A stretch of DNA of 16,160 nt from Dokdonella sp. (GCA_030150315.1 JASLGB010000199.1:1-16160), one strand, 5' to 3'; numbered from the stretch's first letter, positions 1-8,833 are shown. Notes: generated by a model not told the origin, from the sequence alone. Program-made: numbers and translations.

Positions 1-38
1 ATACCCGGCAGCGCGCCGGATATCGCCGTGGAACCGCC

Positions 39-2222
39 TCAGAATTCGTAGCTGGCGCCTGCGTAGAACGTGCGGCCCAAGCCGGGCTCCAGGCCGCCGC
101 CGAAAACGCGCGCGTAGTACTTCCGGTCGGCCAGGTTCGACACGCCGCCGAGCAGCCGCAGATGTGCGATCACCCACCAGTCGGCGGAAAAATCGACGAC
201 GGTGTACGAGGGCACCTTGGCCGGCACGTGATTGGGCGCGCCGGGCGTGCCGATGCCGACGTTGGAATCCTGGAAGTACTGCGGCGCCACCGACACCGCC
301 GACAGCGCCAGTTTGAAGTGATCGTCCTCGCGCCAGGTCACGCCGACGCGTGCCAGGTATTTCGGCGAGAACGCCGGATGGTTGCCGACCCGGACAGCCG
401 GGTTGTGCGTCGCCGTGAATTCGGCGTCGAGCAGGCTGAGGTTGGCGAACAGCGCCAGGTGTTGCCTAGTCTGCGGATCGCGCGCAGCGAGGAGGTCATA
501 GGACACCTGCCCTTCGAAGCCGCGGTGGCGCGTGTCGCCGGTGTTGGTGTTGATCGTATTGCCGGGTTTTTCGCCTTCGATCTGCTTGGCCTCGATGCGG
601 TCTTTCACGTTCACCTGAAACAGGCTGACGTCGTAGAACAATCCGTCGCGCGGCGTGCCGTGCACGCCGGCCTCGAACGACAGCACCTTGGTTGGATCGG
701 GGTTGTTGATCGAGCTGGCCGCGGTATTGCCGAACGGCGAGCCGATGTCGAAATAGCGAACCGGGCGCCAGCCCTGCGAGACGTTGAAATAGGTTTCGTT
801 CTCGCGGCCGAAGTCGTTGCCGGCACCGAGGCCGAACAGCGGCACGGTGTGGGTTACGTCGCGCCTGACCAGATCGCGCGTCAGGTTCGGTGGACGCACG
901 CTCTCGTCGATGTCGACGTTCTCGCGATCGATGCGCACCGACGGTACGAAGTGCCAGCCGTTGCCGAAGCGGAACACGCTCTCGGCGAATACCGAGGCGT
1001 AGTCGGTGGAGCGTTCCTGGCGCAGGCGCTCGCAGGCCTTGTCGGCGGCGTTCACGCAGGGGCGTCCGAAGCGGACGTAGCGGTCCGGAGAGGCTTGGCC
1101 GGTGGTCCACTGCCGGAACGGCGCGTCGGAGTGGTAGAGGGTGGTGCCGACGGTCAGTGCGTTGCCGCGGCCCCAGCGGTGCAGCAGGCGCGCGTCCACG
1201 CCGCCGAAGCGGAACTGGTCGTCCTGCAGTACGCCGTTCGAGCGCGAGGCGTTGTCCTGATAACCGCCCCACAGCTTGGCGACGAGCTGGTTGTCCTCGT
1301 CGAAGTCTTGCTTGTGCGTCAGGCTGAGGACGTAGCGGTCGGTCCACACGCGGTTCACCAGCGACGGCGAGAAATCCTCGTCGGCGACGAACTGCGTGTA
1401 GCTCATGCGGCCCGGATCGCCGGTGTTGACGTTGTACAGGTGGAAGTCGAGCGCGGTGTAGGAGTCCTCGCTCGGGCGGTAGCCCAGATGCAGGTCGGCG
1501 CCCTTCAGCTTCGAATCGCCGTTCATGCGCTGGCCGTCGTTGCTGCGGTAGTGCGCGTCGGCGAGGTATTCCCAGGCGCCGCTGGTACCGGAGACCTGGT
1601 TGAACGTCGCGAACAGGCCGTTGCTGCCAGCGACGTTCTCGGTGTAACCGGCGAACGCGCGGTCCCTGACCGGCTTCTTGCTGATCAGGTTGACGGCCGG
1701 CGGCGGCTCCGGGCCGTACAGCAGGGAGCTGCCGCCACGGATGAGCTGCACTTCCGCCAGCGTCTGCGGCAGCGGGAACGTATAGATCGTCGGGTAGCCG
1801 ATCCAGTCGGACATCAGCGGGATGCCGTCGAGCAGCACCGTGACGAACTCCGACTCCTGCGGGTTGCCTATGCCGCGATAGCTCAGGTTGACCTGGCCGG
1901 GCGTCTGCTGCTCGGAATAGAACAGGCCCGGCGTCTGCGCGAACAGTTCGCGCAGGTTGTTGTCGACCACGGTGGGGATGTTGTCGACCTTGGTGATCGA
2001 GGTTTTCTTGGTGACCGTGATGAGCGGCCCGTCGACCTCGCGCATGATGTGTTGCAGCTTGGGGCGCGACTCCCAGTAGGCGCGGTCCTTGACCAGGACC
2101 TTGGGCAGTTCGGCGGCTTGTCCAGTGTCGGCCGGCGCGGCAGGTTGGGCCTGTGCGCCGGCATGGAAGCTGGTGGCGACAGCGAGCGCGAGCGCGCCGC
2201 GTCGAAGAAAGATCGTGTTCAT
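39..2222 (-). CDS. TonB-dependent outer-membrane receptor, FecA-like
   Basis: A 727-residue outer-membrane active transporter, which would import a scarce ligand using TonB energy. The first ~25 residues form a signal peptide ending AGAQA. A possible TonB box (LPKVLVKDR) follows at about 39-47. The plug domain spans about 65-185, with typical elements: NLRELFAQTPG, YRGIG, VLLDGIPL, and VQLIRGGSSLLYGPEPP followed by VNLISKKP. The rest has the alternating pattern of a beta barrel and ends in the terminal aromatic residue F (YAGASYEF). The length is normal for siderophore-type receptors. Plug spacing and the GYPTIYTFPLP stretch look most like the FecA/ferric-citrate branch, but the ligand cannot be read from sequence. 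No FecI/FecR-type regulators or TonB/ExbBD genes are nearby, and there is no extended N-terminal signalling domain. The start ATG at 2222 is the only one that leaves a clean signal peptide. Family is certain; substrate is not. Confidence 0.93.
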   Translation of the reverse strand: MNTIFLRRGALALAVATSFHAGAQAQPAAPADTGQAAELPKVLVKDRAYWESRPKLQHIMREVDGPLITVTKKTSITKVDNIPTVVDNNLRELFAQTPGLFYSEQQTPGQVNLSYRGIGNPQESEFVTVLLDGIPLMSDWIGYPTIYTFPLPQTLAEVQLIRGGSSLLYGPEPPPAVNLISKKPVRDRAFAGYTENVAGSNGLFATFNQVSGTSGAWEYLADAHYRSNDGQRMNGDSKLKGADLHLGYRPSEDSYTALDFHLYNVNTGDPGRMSYTQFVADEDFSPSLVNRVWTDRYVLSLTHKQDFDEDNQLVAKLWGGYQDNASRSNGVLQDDQFRFGGVDARLLHRWGRGNALTVGTTLYHSDAPFRQWTTGQASPDRYVRFGRPCVNAADKACERLRQERSTDYASVFAESVFRFGNGWHFVPSVRIDRENVDIDESVRPPNLTRDLVRRDVTHTVPLFGLGAGNDFGRENETYFNVSQGWRPVRYFDIGSPFGNTAASSINNPDPTKVLSFEAGVHGTPRDGLFYDVSLFQVNVKDRIEAKQIEGEKPGNTINTNTGDTRHRGFEGQVSYDLLAARDPQTRQHLALFANLSLLDAEFTATHNPAVRVGNHPAFSPKYLARVGVTWREDDHFKLALSAVSVAPQYFQDSNVGIGTPGAPNHVPAKVPSYTVVDFSADWWVIAHLRLLGGVSNLADRKYYARVFGGGLEPGLGRTFYAGASYEF

Positions 2223-2281
2223 CGAGTCCCCGGGAATCGCCCCTGAAGGAGGGGCGGCGATGTCTTATGACAGTCCCGGGG
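2223..2281 (-). promoter_or_regulatory. Nested hairpins in the leader of the TonB receptor gene
   Basis: Read on the minus strand, the leader holds two nested inverted repeats. The outer arms are CCCCGGGA (2281-2274) and TCCCGGGG (2235-2228), 8 perfect pairs. The inner hairpin is CGCCCCT (2256-2250), loop 2249-2245, AGGGGCG (2244-2238), 7 perfect pairs. The only Shine-Dalgarno-like run, GGGGA at 2231-2227, sits mostly inside the 3' outer arm, four bases from the ATG. Folding would therefore hide the start. That the structure controls translation is inference. Confidence 0.4.
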
Positions 2282-2335
2282 CTGGCGTTGTAGGGCCGGA
2301 AATCTTAAGTCTTTAGGCGGATATATTGTTCCGAC

Positions 2336-3136
2336 TCAGTGCGGATCCGGCACGAAGCCGCCGGGGAACGGCCGCGGCGTCGTCTGCCGGCGCGCAAGGG
2401 CGCGCGGGATGATGCCCTGAGCGACCAGATTGGCCCGGCTGTCGTACCAGACCGCCACCGTTTCGGCCGGCTGGCGCGTGGCGCGGACGAACGTGGTCTG
2501 GTCGACGCGCGCGTATTCGCGCTCGCCATGACCGGTGCCGAGCCGTTCGCTGCGGGGCGCCAGCGACGTGTTCTTCTGTCGTGCCGCCTGCGCGCGAGAT
2601 TCGGCGGTCGCGCCGGTGGCGGCATCGGCCTGCGCCTGCGCTGCCGGCCTCGCCTCGCGGGCGATCTCCGGCAGTGGCCGCGGCCGGTACTCGGCGCGCT
2701 CTGTGAATACCGCCACGCCGATCACGCCGACATCGTTCGGGCGGCCGGTCCTGGCCGCATAGCTGTCCGGCAGTGCGGTGAAATTGAACTGCGCGATCTC
2801 GTCCAGGTTCTTGCGCCAGCCGGCGATTTCGGTCGATTCCCACGGCCCCAGCACATAGCCGGACTGGTCCGGGCTGGCGGTCTCGCCGGTCACCGCGTTG
2901 ACGCCGTCGACGCTGAGCACGGCCAGCACGCGGCCGCCGCTGCGGTTGCTCAGGCGCACCGCGTAGCGGTGGCCCGGCGTGCCGGCGACGTGCAGCCGGC
3001 CACGGCTGGACCAGGTCGGCAGGGTCTGGCCGGTATCGCGGTCGACCACGGCAAGGTCGATCAGGTTGCCGGCGCGCGCCGGCGGCGCGGCAAGGACGGT
3101 GGCGGCGAGCAGGGCACAACAGAGCAGGGCACGCAT
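2336..3136 (-). CDS. Exported conserved protein of unknown function
   Basis: A 266-residue protein with a clear signal peptide (MRALLCCALLAATVLAAPPARA, cut near residue 22), so it is probably periplasmic or outer-membrane associated. The mature N-terminal part, about residues 23-150, looks like a folded beta-rich domain, with segments GRLHVAGTPGHRYAVRL, VLSVDGVNAVTGE, GYVLGPWESTEIAGWRKN, FTALPDSYAARTGRP and VGVIGVAVFTER. The GWRK and SYAARTGRP elements recall a conserved exported family seen in many Proteobacteria, with no assigned function that I know. An Ala/Arg/Gln-rich linker (about 150-195) leads to a C-terminal tail with FVRATRQPAETVAVWYDS. The start is supported by GGAG six to seven bases upstream. 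It lies 113 bases upstream of the receptor gene on the same strand, so cotranscription is possible, but the AT-rich gap with its own leader structure argues for separate control. Confidence 0.75.
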   Translation of the reverse strand: MRALLCCALLAATVLAAPPARAGNLIDLAVVDRDTGQTLPTWSSRGRLHVAGTPGHRYAVRLSNRSGGRVLAVLSVDGVNAVTGETASPDQSGYVLGPWESTEIAGWRKNLDEIAQFNFTALPDSYAARTGRPNDVGVIGVAVFTERAEYRPRPLPEIAREARPAAQAQADAATGATAESRAQAARQKNTSLAPRSERLGTGHGEREYARVDQTTFVRATRQPAETVAVWYDSRANLVAQGIIPRALARRQTTPRPFPGGFVPDPH

Positions 3137-3418
3137 GGCGATCTCCGGTTCGGGACAGGAGCGTGCAACGCGGCGGAGGGGCGAGCGGGGTTGCCGCGTT
3201 GCGATCGCCGACCGCGCGCCCTAGCATTCCGCTGCTTGTCACGCCGCCTGCGCCGCCCGGTGCCATCGAGCCGCAGACGATTTCCCGCTTGCCCCTCGGT
3301 CCGTGCGGACGCCACCGATCGCATCGGCACTGGCGTCATCGACGCAGCGGGCCGGTGTTCACGGGCACTCCGCGCGTGCGTCTGGCGCACTCCGCTTCAT
3401 ACCAACGGCCTTCGATCC
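3137..3418. other. Divergent intergenic region with a 10-bp inverted repeat
   Basis: This 282-base gap separates the exported protein (minus) from trpS (plus), so it should hold both promoters. A perfect inverted repeat lies at 3165-3174 (GCAACGCGGC) and 3193-3202 (GCCGCGTTGC), 18 bases apart, close to the start of the minus-strand gene. It could be an operator or a leader hairpin. No convincing -35/-10 pair was recognised, and no gene-like frame stands out. Confidence 0.45.
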
Positions 3419-4765
<1,347 letters not shown>

Positions 4766-4766
4766 C

Positions 4767-4790
4767 CGGCGCGCGGCTGCCGCCGCGCCG
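4767..4790 (+). terminator. GC-rich hairpin just after trpS
   Basis: One base after the trpS stop, CGGCGCG (4767-4773) can pair with CGCGCCG (4784-4790), and the inner CGG/CCG extends the stem past a one-base bulge. No T-run follows, so this is only a possible terminator of the U-less kind. Confidence 0.3.
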
Positions 4791-4807
4791 CAGCGCGTGG
4801 CCCGGGG

Positions 4808-4813
4808 TATAAA
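4808..4813 (+). promoter_or_regulatory. Possible -10 element (TATAAA) upstream of lpxO
   Basis: TATAAA stands out in otherwise very GC-rich DNA, about 115 bases before the chosen lpxO start. No good -35 hexamer lies at the right distance, so the call rests on the -10 alone. Confidence 0.25.
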
Positions 4814-4929
4814 CTCGCCGCCATCCGAAGGGCTGGCCGTCACCGACGGCCGGCTCCTGCGTCTCTGTGGCTGCCGCTTCCGGCATTCCGCCTTTGCTGC
4901 CCGACCTTCGACTATCCGATTCCGCCGCC

Positions 4930-5859
4930 GTGTCCTTTCGCCTGATCCTGCTGATTCTTGTTGCGATCTACCTTGCCGCCGTGCTGGTGGTGCACTTCCG
5001 CGGCCGCGCAAAGCTGAAGTTCCGCAAGCAGGTGTTCGACCATTCCGGCTTCTTCGCGCTGTCGAACGTGCTCGTGTACGCGTTCTCGAAGGTGCCGAAC
5101 GCGCCGTTTCCGGATCGCGCGCAGTTTGCGCAGCTCGATGCGCTGCGCGACGACTGGCAGGTGATCCGCGACGAGGCGCTGCACCTGTTCGACGAGGGCT
5201 ACATCAAGGCCGCCGAGAAGAACAACGACGCCAGCTTCGCCTCGTTCTTCAAGGAAGGCTGGAAGCGGTTCTACCTGACCTGGTACGGCGCGCCGCTGTC
5301 GAGTGCGGCCACCCTCTGCCCGCGCACGGTCGCGCTGCTGCAGGGCATTCCCGAGGTGAAGGCGGCGATGTTCGCCCTGCTGCCGCCCGGCTCGAAGCTC
5401 AATCCGCACCGCGATCCGTTTGCCGGATCGCTGCGCTATCACCTGGGACTGGTCACGCCCAATTCCGATGCCTGCCGCATCGTGGTCGACGGCACGGAAT
5501 ATTCCTGGCGCGACGGCGAGGACACCGTGTTCGACGAGACCTTCGTGCACTGGGCCGAGAACCGCACCGACCAGACCCGCGTGATCCTGTTCTGCGACGT
5601 CGAGCGGCCGCTGCGCTTCGCGCCGCTGGCCGCGTTCAACCGCTGGTTCGGCGCCGTGCTGGGCCGTGCGACGGCAACCGACAACGTCGGCGGCGAGCGC
5701 GTTGGTCTGGTCAACCGCCTGTACGCGTTCGCCGACCGCATGGGCGAGGCGCGCAAGCGCTTCAAGCGCGCCGCGCCGCGCACCTACCAGACCACGCGCG
5801 TGGTGCTGGCGCTGGCCCTGCTCGGCTGGCTGGTCGCTCCCTTGCTGATTCGAGGCTGA
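4930..5859 (+). CDS. lpxO: Lipid A 2-hydroxylase (aspartyl/asparaginyl beta-hydroxylase family)
   Basis: A membrane-bound Fe(II)/2-oxoglutarate-dependent dioxygenase. LpxO adds a 2-OH group to a secondary acyl chain of lipid A at the inner membrane. With the GTG start at 4930 the product is 309 residues, close to the family length, and begins VSFRLILLILVAIYL, a membrane segment. The family signature after it is well kept: HFRGR (22-26), VFDHSGFF (35-42), NVLVYAFSKVPNAPF (46-60). Iron ligands are predicted as H160 and D162 (NPHRD) and H207 (FVHWAEN), with R217 binding 2-oxoglutarate (QTRVILFCDVERPL). A second hydrophobic segment lies near the C-terminus (about 290-307). An in-frame GTG at 4867 would add 21 non-membrane residues and fits the family worse. 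Neither start has a clear ribosome binding site. The PNSDACRIVVDG segment is also typical of this dioxygenase fold. Family is certain, and the exact acyl substrate is inferred. Confidence 0.9.
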   Translation: MSFRLILLILVAIYLAAVLVVHFRGRAKLKFRKQVFDHSGFFALSNVLVYAFSKVPNAPFPDRAQFAQLDALRDDWQVIRDEALHLFDEGYIKAAEKNNDASFASFFKEGWKRFYLTWYGAPLSSAATLCPRTVALLQGIPEVKAAMFALLPPGSKLNPHRDPFAGSLRYHLGLVTPNSDACRIVVDGTEYSWRDGEDTVFDETFVHWAENRTDQTRVILFCDVERPLRFAPLAAFNRWFGAVLGRATATDNVGGERVGLVNRLYAFADRMGEARKRFKRAAPRTYQTTRVVLALALLGWLVAPLLIRG

Positions 5860-5939
5860 GTCCGCCTCAAGCCGCGCGGCCGGTGTCGAGGCCCGATCGA
5901 GCCGCGCGCAACGGCCGGTCGTGCCGCCGATGCGGCCGC

Positions 5940-5971
5940 ATGGGGTAAACCCGAGATGGGGCACACCCGAG
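5940..5971. repeat. Tandem 16-bp direct repeat upstream of the RTX-peptidase gene
   Basis: ATGGGGTAAACCCGAG (5940-5955) is followed directly by ATGGGGCACACCCGAG (5956-5971), 14 of 16 positions identical. Each unit is itself partly inverted (GGGT..ACCC in the first). It ends 80 bases before the chosen start codon at 6052, a plausible place for a pair of operator sites. Confidence 0.5.
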
Positions 5972-5977
5972 GCTGTT

Positions 5978-6006
5978 TTGGAGAATACGCTGGAGTACGG
6001 TCTATC
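5978..6006 (+). promoter_or_regulatory. Weak candidate promoter for the RTX-peptidase gene
   Basis: TTGGAG and TCTATC are separated by 17 bases, just downstream of the tandem repeat and about 45 bases before the ATG. Each hexamer matches consensus at only three positions, so this rests mainly on spacing and on the locally lower GC content. Confidence 0.2.
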
Positions 6007-6051
6007 CACCCTCGCCAGCGGATGGCGTCTCCCGAACGACCGAGGTGCGTC

Positions 6052-7581
6052 ATGTCGCCGATTGCCAATGCCCATTCGAACGCGTCCGCCTACCGCGAAG
6101 TGCAGGCGACCGACACGCAATACGCCAAGGCCGCCGAACTCGACCTCGGCGCGCGCCGCGCCCTGGGCGATACCAGCACGCGCATCGACGGCAACGCCAA
6201 CAACAGCGGCGCCCGCACCATGCAGCAGACGCCAGATGGCAAGGCGATCGCGGTCGATCCGCTGCATCAGGACGGCGAGATTTCCATCGCGCGCGAACGC
6301 ACCCTCGTTTCCGACGGGCGCGGCGGCCAGTACGTCAGCTCCGACCAGCTGGTGCTGACCACCGGCGCGGGCGACGACCGCGTCAGCGTCAAGAACAATT
6401 CCGACGGCTCGCTGGCGGTCAACGTCAACGGCAAGGCCTACCAGTTCGAGATGGCCGACGCCCAGGCGCTGACCGTGCGCGCCGGTGCCGGCGACGACGT
6501 GATCGCCGTGGCGGCCGACGTCAAGGTCAGCCTGATCGTCCATGGCGGTGCCGGCGACGACACCATCACCACCGGCGCCGGCAACGACTTCGTCTACGGC
6601 GGCGACGGCAACGACACCATCCGCACCGGCGCCGGCCGCGACTATGTCGAAGGCGGCAACGGCGACGACACCATCAATGCCGGCAGCGGCAATGACGTCG
6701 TCTATGGCGGCGACGGCAACGACACCCTGGTTGGCGGCACCGGCGACGACTATCTGGAAGGCGGCCACGGCAATGACGTGCTGCGCGGCGGCAGCGGCAA
6801 CGACATGCTGTCCGGCGGCCACGGCGACGACCGCATCGAAAGCGGCTCCGGCCAGGATCGCGTCTACACCGGCGAAGGCCGCGACAGCGTCTACAACACC
6901 TCCGGCCGCGATGTCGTCTACGCGCAACAGGGCGTGGACGACATCGCCTCGTCGCGCCGCGCCAGCGCGCAGGTCGTCAACGTCGACCTCAGCGGCGCGC
7001 CGGGTTCGGTCGGCGTGCGCGTGGAAGGGTCGCCGGAGTTCGTGCAGCGCGTGCAGGCCGACATCGACATGCTGCGTGCCTCGCCGGTCGGCCGCCAGAT
7101 GCTGGCCGAGTTCGATCGCACCGCGGCCAACGGCAACAGCGTGACGATCCGCGAGCTGGCCAACGAGGACAACGGCTATGCCATGCCCGACGTCGCGCGC
7201 GGCGGCACCTGGGCCGACACCGAGCTGGTGCGCGGCCGTGCCGGCAAGGGCGAATCGTCGGTGATCGCGTACAACCCGTCGTTCCACATGGCCGAATTCC
7301 CGGCGCCGGGCGTGGTGCTGTTCCACGAGATGGCGCATGCCTGGAACGCGGCCACGGGCACCTTCCAGCTCGGCGACTACCGCGGCAGCGACGCGCAGGA
7401 CCGCAACGCCGGCGTGCCGAACGCGGAGCGTCAGGCGGTCGGTCTGGACAACAGCGGCACGCCCTACAATTTCGACCGCAATCCGTCCACGCCCGACACC
7501 ACGGCCAATCCGCTGTGGCTGAGCGAAAACGGCCTGCGCGCGGAACTCGGCCTGCCGGCGCGCCTGCACTACGCGCTGTAA
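6052..7581 (+). CDS. RTX calcium-binding protein with C-terminal M91 (NleD-like) zinc metallopeptidase domain
   Basis: A 509-residue fusion. Residues 1-100 are polar and without a signal peptide. About 100-160 is a beta-rich lead-in. From 164 to 298 there are about a dozen GGxGxDxUx nonapeptides (GGAGDDTIT, GGDGNDTIR, GGSGNDMLS and so on), which bind calcium and mark type I-secreted proteins. A linker follows, then from about 370 an M91-type domain with the zinc motif HEMAH at 425-429 in VVLFHEMAHAWN. The candidate third ligand is E459 in ERQAVGL, and the family-like end is SENGLRAELGLPARLHYAL. M91 includes the type III effector NleD, which cleaves host MAP kinases; this protein's substrate is unknown. 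The ATG at 6052 has GAGG six bases upstream. The frame is open further up (to 5956), without a better start. No HlyB/HlyD-type exporter genes are in the window. The next gene begins 10 bases after the stop. Confidence 0.87.
   Translation: MSPIANAHSNASAYREVQATDTQYAKAAELDLGARRALGDTSTRIDGNANNSGARTMQQTPDGKAIAVDPLHQDGEISIARERTLVSDGRGGQYVSSDQLVLTTGAGDDRVSVKNNSDGSLAVNVNGKAYQFEMADAQALTVRAGAGDDVIAVAADVKVSLIVHGGAGDDTITTGAGNDFVYGGDGNDTIRTGAGRDYVEGGNGDDTINAGSGNDVVYGGDGNDTLVGGTGDDYLEGGHGNDVLRGGSGNDMLSGGHGDDRIESGSGQDRVYTGEGRDSVYNTSGRDVVYAQQGVDDIASSRRASAQVVNVDLSGAPGSVGVRVEGSPEFVQRVQADIDMLRASPVGRQMLAEFDRTAANGNSVTIRELANEDNGYAMPDVARGGTWADTELVRGRAGKGESSVIAYNPSFHMAEFPAPGVVLFHEMAHAWNAATGTFQLGDYRGSDAQDRNAGVPNAERQAVGLDNSGTPYNFDRNPSTPDTTANPLWLSENGLRAELGLPARLHYAL
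6541..6945 (+). repeat. DNA block encoding RTX nonapeptides
   Basis: A run of imperfect 27-base units of the type GGCGGCGACGGCAACGACAC, coding for the GGxGxD repeats. Unit number in such genes often varies by slippage, and short-read assembly may collapse it. Confidence 0.8.
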
Positions 7582-7591
7582 GCACACCCGC

Positions 7592-8197
7592 ATGCGCCTG
7601 CTGCTGATTCCATGGCTTTTCGGCACGATGCTGGCCTCGGCCGCCGTGCCGGCTGGAAAGGAATCGACCATGCCTGCCACTTCGACGCAGACGACGCTCA
7701 CCCACGAAGGCGTGCGGCTCGAGGCGGACTTCGCCTTCGACGCCGCCACGCAGCGTCTGGCAGTGCGCTATCGCCTGCACAACGGCAGCGCCGCCGCGAT
7801 CGGCGTGTTCGATCGCGGCGACACCCTGGCGTTGAAGCAGGGACGGCTGGCAACGGGCACGGTCGGCGCGCCGGCCACGGAACAGGGCGCGGACGGCCTC
7901 ACGCTGCAACACCGCGCGTGGCCGCTTCGCCGGCCGGCACCGACCGTGCCACCGGTTCCGCTGGCCGCGCGTGTCGACGCCGGCGCCGATCTGAGCGGCC
8001 AGTTCCACGCCAATGTCGGCGGCGCGGCGCGCGTTCGCTGGTGCCTTGCTTACGCGACGTTCGACGACGCGCATTTCTCCGCGCCGCAGCAGGTCGACGG
8101 CATCGCGCTGTGGCGCGCCTCGTTCAACGTCGTGTCGCTGCAGCAGTCGCTGTGCACGCCGTGGTTCGATCCGGCCGTGCAGCGCTTCGAGTCCTGA
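7592..8197 (+). CDS. Small exported protein of unknown function next to the RTX-peptidase
   Basis: A 201-residue protein. The N-terminus MRLLLIPWLFGTMLASA looks like a signal peptide cut near ASA-AVPA. The mature part is predicted beta-rich, with LEADFAFD, RLAVRYRLHNGSAAAIGVFDRGD and later RVRWCLAYATF and LCTPWFDP, whose two cysteines could pair in the periplasm. No known domain is recognised. The strand-N-G-S-strand layout loosely recalls BsuPI-like protease inhibitor folds, but that is a weak visual likeness. The start is uncertain. ATG 7592 gives the signal peptide but has no clear ribosome binding site, though it is 10 bases after the upstream stop and could be coupled. ATG 7670 has an excellent AAAGGA at 7657-7662 and would give a 175-residue cytoplasmic protein. 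The longer form is preferred because a chance signal peptide is unlikely. Confidence 0.7.
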   Translation: MRLLLIPWLFGTMLASAAVPAGKESTMPATSTQTTLTHEGVRLEADFAFDAATQRLAVRYRLHNGSAAAIGVFDRGDTLALKQGRLATGTVGAPATEQGADGLTLQHRAWPLRRPAPTVPPVPLAARVDAGADLSGQFHANVGGAARVRWCLAYATFDDAHFSAPQQVDGIALWRASFNVVSLQQSLCTPWFDPAVQRFES

Positions 8198-8236
8198 CGG
8201 CTCGCCAGCCGCGCTGCGCGGCGGCACACTCGCGGC

Positions 8237-8833
8237 ATGAACGAGAAACCGTTTTCCGCCGCCTGCGAGCGCAATCGCGAGCCGATTCTCGCCGTGCTGC
8301 GCGAATGCCTCGCCGATCGCCGCCATCTGCTCGAGGTCGGCAGCGGCACCGGCCAGCACGCCGTGCATTTCGCTGCGGCCCTGCCGCGCTTGACGTGGCA
8401 GGCCTCCGAGCGTCCCGAACACCTCCCGGGCCTGCGCCTGTGGCTCGACGAGGCCGCGCTGGCGAACACGCCAGCCGCGCTGGAACTGGATGTCGGCGGC
8501 GCATGGCCTGTCGGCCCGTTCGACGCCGTGTTCAGCGCCAACACGCTGCACATCATGGCGTGGACGGAAGTGCAGGCCTTCTTCGCCGCGCTGCCGGCGA
8601 TCACCACGCCGGATGCCGGGCTGGCGATCTATGGCCCGTTCAATGTCGATGGGCGCTTCAGCAGCGACAGCAACGCGCAGTTCGATGCGATGCTGAAGGC
8701 GCGTGCGCCGCATATGGGCATCCGCGATGCGGCCGCGGTCGATGCGCTTGCGCGCGCAGTCGGTTTCGAGCTGGCCGAGGACGTGGCGATGCCGGCCAAC
8801 AACCGCCTGCGCCTGTGGCGGCGCGTGGCGTGA
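8237..8833 (+). CDS. DUF938 (METTL26-type) SAM-dependent methyltransferase
   Basis: A 198-residue class I methyltransferase fold, expected in the cytoplasm. Family marks are clear: the N-terminal FSAACERNREPIL (6-18), SAM-binding motif I LLEVGSGTGQH (31-41), ASERPE (56-61) in the acidic-loop position, ANTLHIMAW (101-109), IYGPFNVDGRF (131-141) and the C-terminal MPANNRLRLWRR. This matches the DUF938 family, which includes human METTL26. Its substrate is not established to my knowledge. Length is typical. The last four bases (GTGA) overlap the start of the next gene, so the two are almost surely cotranscribed and translationally coupled. The start ATG at 8237 lacks a strong ribosome binding site but gives the usual family N-terminus, and the preceding gap is only 39 bases, so it may belong to the same transcript as the exported protein before it. 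Confidence 0.88.
   Translation: MNEKPFSAACERNREPILAVLRECLADRRHLLEVGSGTGQHAVHFAAALPRLTWQASERPEHLPGLRLWLDEAALANTPAALELDVGGAWPVGPFDAVFSANTLHIMAWTEVQAFFAALPAITTPDAGLAIYGPFNVDGRFSSDSNAQFDAMLKARAPHMGIRDAAAVDALARAVGFELAEDVAMPANNRLRLWRRVA

Noticed and set aside
162..2246. Long open frame on the plus strand opposite the TonB receptor
   Set aside because: It lacks any domain or ribosome site, has shadow-like Val/Arg/Ala-rich composition, and the opposite frame is an unmistakable receptor.
2339..3418. 360-codon upstream extension of trpS
   Set aside because: It overlaps the exported protein gene in antisense and has no TrpRS similarity; the normal N-terminus starts at 3419.
6541..6945. Regular short repeats as a possible CRISPR array
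   Set aside because: The 27-base periodicity encodes GGxGxD nonapeptides in frame, with no spacers.
4912..7749. Very long minus-strand open frame (945 codons) opposite lpxO and the RTX gene
   Set aside because: It crosses three well-supported plus-strand genes, and its Val/Ala-Asp periodic stretch is the mirror of the RTX repeats.
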